From Cobetia sp. L2A1 (GTDB taxonomy: Bacteria > Pseudomonadota > Gammaproteobacteria > Pseudomonadales > Halomonadaceae), in the NCBI RefSeq assembly GCF_009796845.1, contig NZ_CP047025.1:3286001-3350000 (forward strand): 64,000 bases of DNA. Direction: 5' to 3'. The translations under genes were made by a program, and so were the position numbers. Shown in pieces: positions 16,316-25,399 of the stretch. The notes below the pieces were generated by a model. The model was not told where the DNA came from and ran no database searches. It saw nothing but the letters and a program-made list of their open reading frames with translations. The number at the start of each line of letters is the position of its first letter. Position 1 is the first letter of the stretch.

Positions 16316-17878
16316 TCAACGAATATCGCCGCCCTCATGCGAGGCATCCAGCACCCACGACTCCGACTGTGGTGTCGGCTCCATCTCTCCCTCGTCCTCC
16401 TCGAGCCGCTCCAGCTTGAAACCTACCATGGCGTAGATGACGGCCAATGCGAGGTTGATCAGGTTGAATAGCGCAAAGGGCAGATAGCTGAGCGTCGCCA
16501 CACCAAGCGTTGCCGCCATGTAGGCACCGCAGCTGTTCCAGGGGATCAGCGGCGAGGTGATGGTGCCGGAATCCTCGAGGGCACGCGACAGATTCACCGG
16601 TGCCAGGCCACGACGACGGAACTCGGCGCGATACATCCGCCCGGGCAGGATCACGGAAATGTACTGATCCCCCGTGACCACATTGGAGGCGAGGCAAGTG
16701 CACAGTGTGGTGATGATCAGGGAACCGGCATTGCGCGTGGCGCCCAGCAGACTCTGTACCAGTCGCTCCAGCAGGCCAAGACGCTCGATCACGCCACCGA
16801 AGGTCATCGCGGACAGAATCAGCCATACGGTATTGAGCATGCTGCTCATGCCACCCTTGGAGAGCAGCGAGTCGATCACTGCATCACCACTGTGAGAGAC
16901 ATAGCCGTCAAACATCGACATCCATACGCCTTTGAGCAGCACCAGAGCCGTGGACATGTCCGTGGCATCGGCCAATCCAGCCACGGCCTGCGGCTGGAAG
17001 ATGACAGCGAAGACGCCGCCCAGCACGGCCCCCAGGAAGATCGTCGGGAAGGCCGGCATCTGGCGCACGGCCATCACCAGCAAGACCAGCAGCGGAATCA
17101 ACAGGTGCAGCCCGATGTTGAACTGTTCGCCCAGCTGGGCACGCAGGTTCGCGACCTGCTCTGGCGTCTGCAGGCTGGTGGCGGTGTCATGTCCCAGCCA
17201 CAGGAAGCCCGCCAGTGCCAGTACGAGACTGGGAACGGTCGTCCACAACATGTGTTTGATATGCGCAAACAGCGTGGTACCGGCAGCGGCTGGCGCCAGG
17301 TTGGTGGTATCGGACAGCGGCGAGAGCTTGTCACCGAAATAGGCCCCGGAAATGACGGCGCCTGCGGTGATCGCTTCGGAAAGCCCAAGCCCATCAGCGA
17401 TGCCGATCAAGCCGATACCGATGGTCCCGGCGACCGTCCAGGAACTGCCGACCGACAACGCCACCAGTGCGCAGAGCAGGCAGGCGGAGGCATAGAAATA
17501 TTGCGGCGCGATCACATCGAGACCGTAATAGATCATCGCCGGCACGGTGCCCCCGAGAATCCAGGTACCGATCATCGCCCCTACCGCAAGCAGAATCAGC
17601 ACGGCGCCCAGCGATATCTGGATACCCTTGTTGATCCCATCCTCGATGTCATTCCAGCGATAACCATTCTTGAGACCGATCAGCCCAGCAATCATGGCCC
17701 CGGACAGCAAGGCGATCTGATTCGGCCCCCAGGAGGCATCAGCGCCAAACAGCACGACCGCCAGCACCAGCATGGCGATCACCAGCACGATAGGAATCAG
17801 GGCATCCAGCAGGGTGGGCGGACGGGGTCCACCGGCCTCTGCGGACTTGTCGGAGTGTTGTTGCATGCAGATAACCAT
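16316..17878 (-). CDS. nhaC: Na+/H+ antiporter, NhaC family
   Basis: A 520-residue inner-membrane protein with roughly eleven or twelve hydrophobic segments. Family features include LSVGSSWTVAGTIGIGLIG, then AYFGDKLSPLSDTTNLAPA, a stretch typical of NhaC, and SNVVTGDQYISVILPGRM late in the protein. The hydrophilic Glu-rich tail is short. It exchanges Na+ for H+, fitting a salt-adapted host. An internal ATG four codons in is possible, but the first has slightly better ribosome pairing. It is monocistronic on the reverse strand. Confidence 0.92.
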   Translation of the reverse strand: MVICMQQHSDKSAEAGGPRPPTLLDALIPIVLVIAMLVLAVVLFGADASWGPNQIALLSGAMIAGLIGLKNGYRWNDIEDGINKGIQISLGAVLILLAVGAMIGTWILGGTVPAMIYYGLDVIAPQYFYASACLLCALVALSVGSSWTVAGTIGIGLIGIADGLGLSEAITAGAVISGAYFGDKLSPLSDTTNLAPAAAGTTLFAHIKHMLWTTVPSLVLALAGFLWLGHDTATSLQTPEQVANLRAQLGEQFNIGLHLLIPLLVLLVMAVRQMPAFPTIFLGAVLGGVFAVIFQPQAVAGLADATDMSTALVLLKGVWMSMFDGYVSHSGDAVIDSLLSKGGMSSMLNTVWLILSAMTFGGVIERLGLLERLVQSLLGATRNAGSLIITTLCTCLASNVVTGDQYISVILPGRMYRAEFRRRGLAPVNLSRALEDSGTITSPLIPWNSCGAYMAATLGVATLSYLPFALFNLINLALAVIYAMVGFKLERLEEDEGEMEPTPQSESWVLDASHEGGDIR

Positions 17879-18128
17879 CTTCAGGAAAAAGGCATGCCGT
17901 CACGCACCGTGAGCACGGGCGCGGGGAGAGGCATGATGGGCGGGGAACCGGCGAACCTGAATGAGCCAATGTCAGGCCCTGCCTTGCTACCAGCGTATGT
18001 TGCTACCGCATTTTAGCGGGGCATTATATCGACCAAGGTCGCAAACCGAAACGTCTCCGTCGGGTGACTTATCGATTCACGCGTCCCGCCAGAGATGGCG
18101 CTGCGCCACTTGAGTCGTCATCAACCTG

Positions 18129-18161
18129 AACGCCCCTGCCGGCATGACCGACAGGGGCGTT
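18129..18161 (-). terminator. Inverted repeat after pdxB
   Basis: A 10-bp perfect outer stem (aacgcccctg / caggggcgtt) continues inward with cgg / ccg. It lies 50 bases after the pdxB stop. No T tract, so only a probable terminator. Confidence 0.55.
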
Positions 18162-18209
18162 GTAGCGTGACATCGTCACGCGATTCTGATGCACGTGAGC
18201 GTCACGTCA

Positions 18210-19388
18210 TCATTTGGTCACCAGCTTCACGCGGGAGAAACCGAAGCCTTCGAGCACTTCGCGCAGCTCGCGCGCGTTCTTCTTGAGCTCGACGCGCAAC
18301 GTGGAGAACTCACGGCGCAGCGGGTATTCACGGCGATAGCGCACGAACCCTTCGGCATTGCCGAAGCGGCGCTGATAACGTCGCAGACCGAGTGCATCAC
18401 GGCGCACGTCGTAGCAGGCACGTACGCAAAGACCAAGTGCCTCTTCGGGCGGTGCCCATCCCGTCAGCACCAGCTTGCGCAGCCAGGGATCCGGCTTGAG
18501 CTGCCCCAGCTTGCGACGTGCAGGCAAGCCGAAGTAGCGACAGGCCTGCTGATAGATGATCTCGGTGCCCTGCATCTTGCCATCCAGGCTATGCCCGGCA
18601 ATATGCGGTGTCGCGATATCCACCAGCGCTGCCAGCTCGGCATCGATGTCCGGTTCATTTTCCCACACATCCAATACCGTCAACAGGTCGTCATGCTCCA
18701 GCAGACGCTGCTTGAGCGCGTCAGTATCGACACAGCCGCCACGGCCGGCGCTGAGCAGCACGCTGCCGGGCTTCATCGCACGAATGCGTTCGGCATTCAC
18801 GAGATGATGGGTCGGATGCTCACCCGTCGTGACCATCGGCGTATGCACGCAGATGACGTCACACTCCGCGATCAAATGATCGATATCCACGAAGCGCGGC
18901 GTCTCGCGTATCTCGTACGTGGCCCCTTCTGCGGCCGCACGCGGCGGGTCACAGACCAGCACTTCAGCGCCCAGAGACTCCAGACGCTTGATCAGACGCG
19001 AACCGACCTGCCCTGCCCCGATTACGCCAAAGCGACGATTGAGCTGCAGATCCAGCCCCTCCTGCTCGGCCAGATGCCACAGTGATGACAGCACGTAGTC
19101 CACCACCGAGTCGGCGTTGCAGCCTGGCGCATTGGTGAAATGAATTCCCGCAGACTCAAGCCAATCGAGATCAACGTGGTCGGTACCAATGATTGGCGAA
19201 CCGACGAGGCGCACACGAGTACCGGCCAGCAACGCCTCATCCACTCGCAGAGTAGAGCGGCAGATCAACATATCAGCGTCCTTGAGGACAGCATTGTTGA
19301 TCTCACTGGTCGGCAGACGAGTCACTTCACCTAGCTCGGAGAAGAATTCATCTGCCAAGGGGACGTTATCATCCACAATGATGTGCAT
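18210..19388 (-). CDS. pdxB: Erythronate-4-phosphate dehydrogenase
   Basis: A 392-residue NAD-dependent D-isomer 2-hydroxyacid dehydrogenase that performs the second step of the DXP-dependent pyridoxal phosphate pathway. It starts MHIIVDDNVP, followed by CRSTLRVD at 43-50 and IGTDHVD at 67-73. The Rossmann glycine motif is GVIGAGQVGS at 121-130. A C-terminal PdxB dimerisation domain of about 90 residues separates it from generic family members. It is preceded by a divergent gap and stands alone. Confidence 0.95.
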   Translation of the reverse strand: MHIIVDDNVPLADEFFSELGEVTRLPTSEINNAVLKDADMLICRSTLRVDEALLAGTRVRLVGSPIIGTDHVDLDWLESAGIHFTNAPGCNADSVVDYVLSSLWHLAEQEGLDLQLNRRFGVIGAGQVGSRLIKRLESLGAEVLVCDPPRAAAEGATYEIRETPRFVDIDHLIAECDVICVHTPMVTTGEHPTHHLVNAERIRAMKPGSVLLSAGRGGCVDTDALKQRLLEHDDLLTVLDVWENEPDIDAELAALVDIATPHIAGHSLDGKMQGTEIIYQQACRYFGLPARRKLGQLKPDPWLRKLVLTGWAPPEEALGLCVRACYDVRRDALGLRRYQRRFGNAEGFVRYRREYPLRREFSTLRVELKKNARELREVLEGFGFSRVKLVTK

Positions 19389-19603
19389 CTGTTGCCTATT
19401 CCTTCCTGTGGCAATGGAGTTGTACTACGAGCATGGTGCGCCGACGTATCAGCTTTTATCACGTCATACCTTGTCGCAAGGCTCGCGAAGATTACAATGG
19501 TATGATTTCCTGCCCATCGTCGTGCCATCTTAGGCGCACGCCGTGGACGTCACAAGCTTGTGACAACCGCCAGGCCATCACTGTCTCACTCTGGGAGTCA
19601 CGC

Positions 19604-19882
19604 GTGATCATCCGCTGGGAAAGCCATCACGATTACGTTCTGGTCCATGTGCATCAGGACATGTTCGGCGACTGGATCGTCAGTCGCTCATGGGGCCAGA
19701 TTGGCACCCAGTTCGGCGGGCTGAAACATGATCTCGCCGAAAACTATGAGCAGGCCATGACATGGGTCACTGATCTGGCGCATATCCAGGCGTCACGCGG
19801 CTTTACCAAGGTGCTGGAAGCCACCGCCGACAGCCCTGAAGCTGAGGATGCCATGCATCAGATGTCGCTGCTGGAAGGCTAG
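19604..19882 (+). CDS. Small WGR-domain-like protein
   Basis: A 92-residue protein that appears to be little more than one WGR-type fold. The diagnostic region is WIVSRSWGQIGTQFGG (about residues 25-40), preceded by a YVLVHVHQD strand. In larger proteins the WGR domain binds nucleic acid or joins PARP-type enzymes; stand-alone versions in bacteria have no settled role. The start is GTG with GGGAG eight bases upstream; longer readings have no better site. No signal peptide. It ends at a strong bidirectional terminator. Confidence 0.7.
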   Translation: MIIRWESHHDYVLVHVHQDMFGDWIVSRSWGQIGTQFGGLKHDLAENYEQAMTWVTDLAHIQASRGFTKVLEATADSPEAEDAMHQMSLLEG

Positions 19883-19933
19883 ATCGCTCAGTAGACATAT
19901 TCTGACGAGCACGACATATCAAATGCCACAGAC

Positions 19934-19973
19934 AAAAAGACCGCCCATGCAGCCATGCACAGGCGGTCTTTTT
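19934..19973. terminator. Bidirectional terminator
   Basis: AAAAAGACCGCC pairs with GGCGGTCTTTTT around a short spacer. It lies between the convergent WGR-like and glutaredoxin-like genes and has a T run on each strand. Confidence 0.85.
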
Positions 19974-19980
19974 GGCTACA

Positions 19981-20006
19981 GCCTGTTTCTCATGTGAGAA
20001 ACAGGC
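19981..20006. repeat. 26-bp near-perfect palindrome beside a terminator
   Basis: GCCTGTTTCTCA and TGAGAAACAGGC form a perfect 12-bp stem around TG. It begins eight bases after the bidirectional terminator. It may be a second hairpin for reverse-strand readthrough or a protein-binding site. Confidence 0.6.
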
Positions 20007-20043
20007 CTCGGTCAAGATAACCAACTCAGCCAAGACAGCAAGC

Positions 20044-20385
20044 TCAGTTGAGAAAGCGGCGTCCATTGCGCATGACCACCGACTCGGGAGCCTCAGCATC
20101 GTGTTCCAACGATGAGACTACTTCTGTCACGACCAGCTCGACACCCTGCATCGTTAGCCACTCCGGCAACATTTGAGGAGTGTCAGCAAACGAATACTCT
20201 TCGCCTGCCGACGTCTTCAGTACCGGAATACGGAGGGCATAACGCGCCACCCACACTGCCTCATCCGCAACCTCGACCCTCTCCAGCACCACTTGCGCGC
20301 CTAACTGCGCAAGCGTTGCCTCGAGTTGCGCGCACAGATGGCAACCTGCCGTGGTAAACAGCTGTAGCGACACAGGCGCGCTCAT
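20044..20385 (-). CDS. Glutaredoxin-like thiol protein
   Basis: A 113-residue protein of the glutaredoxin-like (DUF836-type) family. The redox pair is CHLC at residues 15-18, directly after the first strand LQLFTTAG, and a cis-Pro follows in RIPVLK. Its partner is unknown. The C-terminal 30 or so residues extend past the thioredoxin-type core and are charged. Its start lies five bases upstream of the rlmKL stop on the same strand side, so it is read together with rlmKL as the second gene of the unit. Confidence 0.8.
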   Translation of the reverse strand: MSAPVSLQLFTTAGCHLCAQLEATLAQLGAQVVLERVEVADEAVWVARYALRIPVLKTSAGEEYSFADTPQMLPEWLTMQGVELVVTEVVSSLEHDAEAPESVVMRNGRRFLN

Positions 20386-20389
20386 GCAA

Positions 20390-22606
20390 TCAGCCCTTCA
20401 CATCACTAGCACGACGAATGCGATAAACGTGATGGATATCCGGACGACGTTTGAAGTCAGGATCCAGCAGCTTACGTGACAGATTTTCCACCACCAGGTG
20501 TTCGCTCACACTGTCATCCAATACGAAACGACGATGGTTATTGGAGAAAATCAGTGTACCGCCCGGTGCCAGGCTCGCTACCGCCAAGTCAATCAACCGC
20601 GCATGGTCGCGCTGAATGTCCAATGTCCCCTCCATTTTCTTGGAGTTGGAGAACGTCGGCGGGTCCATGAAGATCAAATCGAACTGCTCGCGGGAGCGCT
20701 CCAGCCACTTGAGGCAGTCACCCCGTACGAGCTGATGACGCTTCTCGTTGATGCCGTTGAGCTTGAAGTTCTCGCGCCCCCAGTCCAGATAGGTATTGGA
20801 CATGTCGACACTGATGCTTTCGCTCGCCCCACCCAGTGCGGCATGCACACTGGCTGTCGCGGTATAGCAGAATAGATTGAGGAAACGCTTGCCCTCAGCC
20901 TCGCGTGCCAATAGCTTGCGGACCGGACGGTGGTCGAGGAACAGGCCAGTATCCAGATAATCCTTGAGATTCACCCACAGCTTGGCATCACCCTCTTGCA
21001 TCTCGATGCGCTGGCCAGAGGTATCCTGACGCGTGTACTGCGCCTTGCCGGCCTGGCGAGTCCGCTGCTTGATATGAATATCATTCGGCGAACACCCCAG
21101 CACACCGGGTATCGCTGCCAGGGCATCCATCAAACGACGCTGGGCCTGACTGGCATCCACGGACTTGGGCGGCGTGTATTCCTGCACATGGACGTGACGG
21201 CCATAGATATCGATGGCCAGCGCATATTCCGGCATGTCGGCATCGTAGAGACGATAGCAGGTGGTATTGCTTTGCTTGAGCCAGCGAGCCAATGCCTTCT
21301 GATTCTTCTTCAGGCGATTGGCAAACATCTGACCGCCTTCACTCAGCGCAGGCTGACTGCGAGCATCTTCGGCCACGCTGTCTTCATCAGCCGCGCGCTC
21401 ACGCATTGTCACGTCAATCATGAGCAGCTTGCATTCGAGCTGACCATTGCGGAAGGCGTATTGGCGGTGAGCACGCAGCCCGAGACGGTGACCCAAATCC
21501 GGGTTGCCGGTGAACATCGCCAGCGTCCAGCCACCGAAGTGGCGCTTCATGCGCTCACCCAGGCTTGCATAGAGCGGCACCAGTGCCGGCAATTCCCCCA
21601 GACGCTCGCCATAGGGCGGGTTGGTGATCACCAGGCCAGTGGTAGCTTCCGGCGGGCAGGTCAGCTCCGCGACGGAAGCACCTTCAAATTCGATCAATGC
21701 CGGAATGCCGGCACGCATGGCGTTGGCACGTGCCGCCGAAATCGCCTGCGGGCTGTAATCACGACCGAAGAGGCGCGCTGTCACCTGACGACGACCCGCA
21801 ATGGCGCGCTGCTCCATCTCTTCACGTAGCGCCGTCCAGATACGCTCGTCGTGGCGACCCCAGTGACGGCAGGCAAACTGCTCGCACAGCGCTTGAGGTG
21901 CGATATCTGCCGCCATCAGTGCCGCTTCGATCAACAGCGTACCGGAACCACACATCGGGTCGACCAGGCTTTCACCACGTGCCGCGCGTGCTGGCCAGTC
22001 AGCACGCATCAACAGGGCCGCGGCCAGGTTTTCCTTGAGCGGTGCATGAGCAATGTCCGGACGATAGCCACGCTGGTGCAGGCTACGTCCGACAAGATCG
22101 ATCCCCAGCGTGATGTAACCGTTGTGCAGATGCGCATAGATACGCAGATCAGCGCCCTTGCCATCAACGATAGGCTTGTTTCGCCCTTCTTCGAACATTG
22201 CCTCGACAATGCCGTCCTTGACGGTCTGAGCGCCAAAGAAAGTGTGTCGGATATCTTTCCACGTTCCGTGGAAATCGACGGCGATAGAGGCACGATCAGG
22301 TAATTCCATCGCCCAATCGACACCCGAACTCGCCTTGCGCAGCTGCTCGCCAGTATCCACGCCACCCACACGAGTCAGCAGGCGAATGATGCGGTTGGCC
22401 AGGCGTGACCACAGGATGGTGCGGTAGGCCATTTCCTGACTGCCATTGAAATGCACACCAGCGACAGTAGTACCAGTTACCTCGGCACCCAAGGCAGTCA
22501 GCTCGTCGGCCAGCAGCGTTTCGATGCCGCGCGGGCAGGTCGCGAACCAGGTGGATAGCGGATTGCTGGGCGCACGGGGCGAGGTCGCAGAGGTTGTGTC
22601 AGTCAT
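20390..22606 (-). CDS. rlmL: Bifunctional 23S rRNA guanine methyltransferase RlmKL
   Basis: A 738-residue fusion enzyme that makes m2G2445 and m7G2069 in 23S rRNA (E. coli numbering). The N-terminal THUMP/RlmL half contains the methylase motif TNPPYGERLG. The C-terminal RlmK half has the SAM loop FLNLFCYTATAS and the motif MDPPTFSNS. I chose the ATG reading MTDTTSATS because GGTGAGAG lies just before it and the next block, WFATCPRGIETLLADEL, aligns with the E. coli start. A longer reading would add 67 unlikely residues. Confidence 0.95.
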   Translation of the reverse strand: MTDTTSATSPRAPSNPLSTWFATCPRGIETLLADELTALGAEVTGTTVAGVHFNGSQEMAYRTILWSRLANRIIRLLTRVGGVDTGEQLRKASSGVDWAMELPDRASIAVDFHGTWKDIRHTFFGAQTVKDGIVEAMFEEGRNKPIVDGKGADLRIYAHLHNGYITLGIDLVGRSLHQRGYRPDIAHAPLKENLAAALLMRADWPARAARGESLVDPMCGSGTLLIEAALMAADIAPQALCEQFACRHWGRHDERIWTALREEMEQRAIAGRRQVTARLFGRDYSPQAISAARANAMRAGIPALIEFEGASVAELTCPPEATTGLVITNPPYGERLGELPALVPLYASLGERMKRHFGGWTLAMFTGNPDLGHRLGLRAHRQYAFRNGQLECKLLMIDVTMRERAADEDSVAEDARSQPALSEGGQMFANRLKKNQKALARWLKQSNTTCYRLYDADMPEYALAIDIYGRHVHVQEYTPPKSVDASQAQRRLMDALAAIPGVLGCSPNDIHIKQRTRQAGKAQYTRQDTSGQRIEMQEGDAKLWVNLKDYLDTGLFLDHRPVRKLLAREAEGKRFLNLFCYTATASVHAALGGASESISVDMSNTYLDWGRENFKLNGINEKRHQLVRGDCLKWLERSREQFDLIFMDPPTFSNSKKMEGTLDIQRDHARLIDLAVASLAPGGTLIFSNNHRRFVLDDSVSEHLVVENLSRKLLDPDFKRRPDIHHVYRIRRASDVKG

Positions 22607-23095
22607 GAATCTCTCACCGGCAAATGCCGGACTTATTCCTGTGAGTTGGCTTCTGGCACTAGCGATATTCCTATACGGCTGTCGACAAGCCAGAGGCAGT
22701 GTTCTAAAAACTATAGGTGTAGCTACGAATTCGGATAGGTTACTCGCCATGCAACATCGAGGATCAAGGAGCGAAACCCTCATTTGGGCAATTTTCCAAA
22801 CCCGCACAGGTATCAGCAGTGTCGGTACAGGAGAACGGCGACCTTTCCATCATCACACTCGAGCGTATTCAGGTAAGGCTTTCAATCATCTCACACCCGC
22901 GACCTTTTCCGACATGACTGGTCAACAGAACGAGATGATGAAACACGAGGCAAAGGTGTCTGAAAGGGCATCGGCCTACTCTCTCAATCGACGCTTCATG
23001 CTGTATCTGGCGTCTGCGATCAGGCCATGCCTCATCGAGACATCAATGCAGACAGTGATTCACAGCGCCGATGGGTTCTCACATAGAGGTCATCC
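22607..23095. other. Divergent intergenic region rlmKL / rmf
   Basis: About 490 bases with no frame that looks coding. It must hold the promoters of rlmKL (reverse) and rmf (forward). A long rmf leader is possible, but I see no clear promoter or conserved RNA structure. Confidence 0.5.
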
Positions 23096-23305
23096 ATGAA
23101 GAGACAGAAACGTGATCGTTTTCAGCGTGCCTATGTTCACGGTTACAAGGCCGGAGTGACTGGCCGTTCCCGTGACGAATGCCCCAGTATCGATGTGAAT
23201 ATGCGTGAGTTCTGGATGAGTGGCTGGCGCGAAGGACGTGGAGACCAATGGTCTGGTATGACCGGGGTTTCTGGCATACACAAGAATCCGATGGTGCTGT
23301 CCTAG
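23096..23305 (+). CDS. rmf: Ribosome modulation factor
   Basis: A 69-residue basic protein. It starts MKRQKRDRFQRAYVHGYKAG, almost the same as E. coli Rmf, and keeps GRSRDECP and the WMSGWREGR segment. Rmf pairs 70S ribosomes into inactive 100S dimers in stationary phase or stress. The product is about 14 residues longer than the E. coli form, with an uncharged tail after the conserved part. GAGG lies eight bases upstream of the ATG. In E. coli rmf is under ppGpp control; that is not visible from this sequence. Confidence 0.95.
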   Translation: MKRQKRDRFQRAYVHGYKAGVTGRSRDECPSIDVNMREFWMSGWREGRGDQWSGMTGVSGIHKNPMVLS

Positions 23306-23308
23306 GGT

Positions 23309-23342
23309 ACTGTTCCCTGCTAGATACTGTTCCCTGCTAGAT
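23309..23342 (+). repeat. Two tandem copies of a 17-bp repeat
   Basis: ACTGTTCCCTGCTAGAT occurs twice head to tail, starting four bases after the rmf stop codon. No third copy follows. Confidence 0.85.
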
Positions 23343-24052
23343 AATGTGGAGTCGTCTCAATACACCGATGTCAGATGCATGAATCATCACATGATGGATG
23401 TGACATCGGCATGATGGCGCTTGGCGCCATTCACCCCGCCCACGCAGCCTGATGCGCTGCGCAAGCGGATTTCCGGCATCACGCCACCGGCAAGCCTCTC
23501 ACAAGGCACCGGCAGGCACGTATAGAGAGGACTCGAGGTGTTCACGGTGAGCCGGCCAATGCCGATCTCACCCGGAAAAATCCCAAGGTTGTCGCAGTGC
23601 GGCAACCCTAACGACCAGGGAGGTAACGCCTTATTTCTACCTTGATGACGCACGGTTCGGACGGGATAGCGAACGTGTAGGCAATGGGGCCTGCACGATC
23701 GACTACCTTGAAGACCACGATGTTGGCGCTCGTGTCGCGGCACTTGCCATCATGTTCCATGACAAGCGCAGCAGGCGACGGCCTGCAAGGACGACGGTCC
23801 AGCGCGGAGCACGACACGGGCATACGTTCAATTGACTGCATCCGCAGGCTTCTCAGAAGCCGCAATACGCTTCAGGCCTGCAATCACCAACCACGGTCCC
23901 GATGAGCTCAATGGGCCTCACCCAACCCGTCATCCTTGGCGGAAAAGCGCTTCGCATCGTGCACGCTGGCTGGACATGGCAGCCAACACGGCCCTGACAG
24001 ATCACGAAGTAACCCTCTGTCAGCGCCATTTCATCTTCACGCCGGTACCGAG
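23343..24052. other. Gene-poor stretch between rmf and pyrD
   Basis: Roughly 700 bases with no convincing gene on either strand apart from the doubtful frame at 23608-23865. It ends at a forward hairpin with a T run, so something short on the forward strand may be transcribed here. Confidence 0.5.
23608..23865 (-). CDS. Doubtful small hypothetical protein
   Basis: An 85-residue open frame, or 50 residues from an internal ATG near 23760. The last 45 residues (TSANIVVFKVVDRAG, then IAYTFAIPSEPCVIKVEI) alternate hydrophobic and polar residues like beta strands and look more protein-like than surrounding frames. The first 35 residues look random. I recognise no family. It could be a real small gene, the tail of a decayed one, or chance. 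Confidence 0.25.
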   Translation of the reverse strand: MRLLRSLRMQSIERMPVSCSALDRRPCRPSPAALVMEHDGKCRDTSANIVVFKVVDRAGPIAYTFAIPSEPCVIKVEIRRYLPGR

Positions 24053-24082
24053 GCCGCTTCCTGATACCAGGGAGCGGCTTTT
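24053..24082 (+). terminator. Forward-strand terminator-like hairpin
   Basis: GCCGCT pairs with AGCGGC, extended by CC/GG past one bulged T, followed by TTTTCTATT. It faces pyrD, which is on the other strand. The nearest forward gene is rmf, 750 bases away. Confidence 0.55.
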
Positions 24083-24131
24083 CTATTGATCGTATGTACG
24101 CGTCCAGTCAACGCGATGGCCTGTCTGGCCA

Positions 24132-25178
24132 TTACACCCGTATCAGTGTGTCGGCCTTCTCCAATGCACGTACACACTCGCCGACCAATGATGGGCCGCG
24201 GTAGATCAAGCCAGAATAAAGCTGGACCAGATCAGCGCCAGCAGCGACCTTCTCACGCGCGCTTTCACCATCGGTGATACCTCCCACGCCAATGATCGGC
24301 ATCTGCGGCAAGGCCTCACGCAGCCCGCGGATCACACGAGTGGAGGACTCACGTACTGGAGCCCCAGACAACCCGCCCGCCTCATTTGCATGAGGGCTAC
24401 CCGCCACGGCTGCGCGTTCAATGGTAGTGTTGGTCGCAATCACCCCATCGATACCGTTGTCCGCCAGCGCACGAGCCACAAACAGAATCTCGTCGCTATC
24501 CATGTCCGGTGCGATCTTGATCACCAGCGGTACTTTCTTGCCGCGCTGACTATCCAACAGGTCACAACGCTGACGTAACCCGGCCAGCAGTTCGCTCAGG
24601 TGATCACCGAACTGAAGATTTCGTAGTCCTGGCGTATTGGGCGATGAGATATTCGCGGTGATGTAGTCAGCATGGGCGTGCACAGCGTCCAGACAGAGCA
24701 GGTAATCGCTCAATGCATCATCGACAGCAGTGGTCAGATTCTTGCCAATATTGATGCCCAATACGCCTTGGTACCGTTGTTCCCCAGTCTGGCTCGCTTT
24801 GACGCGCTCGATCAGGTGTGCGACACCGGCATTGTTGAAGCCCATACGATTGATGATCGCCTGATGCTCTGGCAGCCGGAAAAGGCGTGGCTTGGGATTA
24901 CCGTCCTGCCCTTTCGGCGTTACCGTGCCGACTTCGACAAACCCGAAACCGAGCGCGCCAAGTGCCTGAACGTGATCGCCATTCTTGTCGAGCCCTGCCG
25001 CGAGTCCGACGCGATTGGGAAACGTGAGTCCCATCAGCGTAATCGGATCTAGCGGAGCCTCTCCGCCAAGTCCACGCCCCAACCCCAGACGGTGCGCCAT
25101 ATCGAGTGCGCTGAGTGTCACGCCATGAGCCGTTTCCGGGTCGAGTCTGAACAGTAGAGAACGGGCGAGCGAGTACAT
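24132..25178 (-). CDS. pyrD: Dihydroorotate dehydrogenase (quinone), class 2
   Basis: A 348-residue membrane-associated FMN enzyme of pyrimidine biosynthesis that passes electrons to ubiquinone. The N-terminal helix of class 2 enzymes is present ([19 protein letters not shown]). FMN and substrate blocks include [11 protein letters not shown], the catalytic-serine segment [14 protein letters not shown], and VIKIAPD. GVGGI and [11 protein letters not shown] close the barrel. The length matches the 336-residue E. coli enzyme. It is monocistronic on the reverse strand. Confidence 0.96.
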   Translation of the reverse strand: MYSLARSLLFRLDPETAHGVTLSALDMAHRLGLGRGLGGEAPLDPITLMGLTFPNRVGLAAGLDKNGDHVQALGALGFGFVEVGTVTPKGQDGNPKPRLFRLPEHQAIINRMGFNNAGVAHLIERVKASQTGEQRYQGVLGINIGKNLTTAVDDALSDYLLCLDAVHAHADYITANISSPNTPGLRNLQFGDHLSELLAGLRQRCDLLDSQRGKKVPLVIKIAPDMDSDEILFVARALADNGIDGVIATNTTIERAAVAGSPHANEAGGLSGAPVRESSTRVIRGLREALPQMPIIGVGGITDGESAREKVAAGADLVQLYSGLIYRGPSLVGECVRALEKADTLIRV

Positions 25179-25304
25179 GGCAATCTCCAGGCAACAGACG
25201 GGGTCGTGGCAGCAAGCTGGACCACGAGCAAGACTGGGCGCGGATTATACCCGAACCCTCGAACAACAGACACCGCAAGACAGATTGCCCTGCCAATGCG
25301 AGCA

Positions 25305-25338
25305 TAAAAAAGGACGACCCCACATAGAGGCCGTCCTT
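25305..25338 (-). terminator. Terminator after the secreted beta-sandwich protein
   Basis: On the reverse strand AAGGACG and CGTCCTT form a stem followed by six T residues. It lies 62 bases after the stop codon of the gene at 25400-26503. Confidence 0.75.
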
Positions 25339-25399
25339 GAGCTATCCGATGAGGTCTTCCGTTAGCGCGACGCTTGCCAGAATGGCCTCCTTGTCCGGA

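Noticed and set aside
16892..18016. A 374-codon open frame opposite nhaC
   Set aside because: It is rich in His, Gln and Arg with no domain, and lies over a clear membrane protein gene.
20930..21829. A 299-codon frame opposite rlmKL
   Set aside because: It is a mirror of a conserved enzyme gene with no domain or ribosome site.
22446..23095. A forward frame reaching from inside rlmKL towards rmf
   Set aside because: It starts opposite rlmKL, has low-complexity Ser/Val content and no ribosome site.
23832..24089. An 85-codon forward frame before pyrD
   Set aside because: Its end runs through the terminator hairpin and its sequence looks random.
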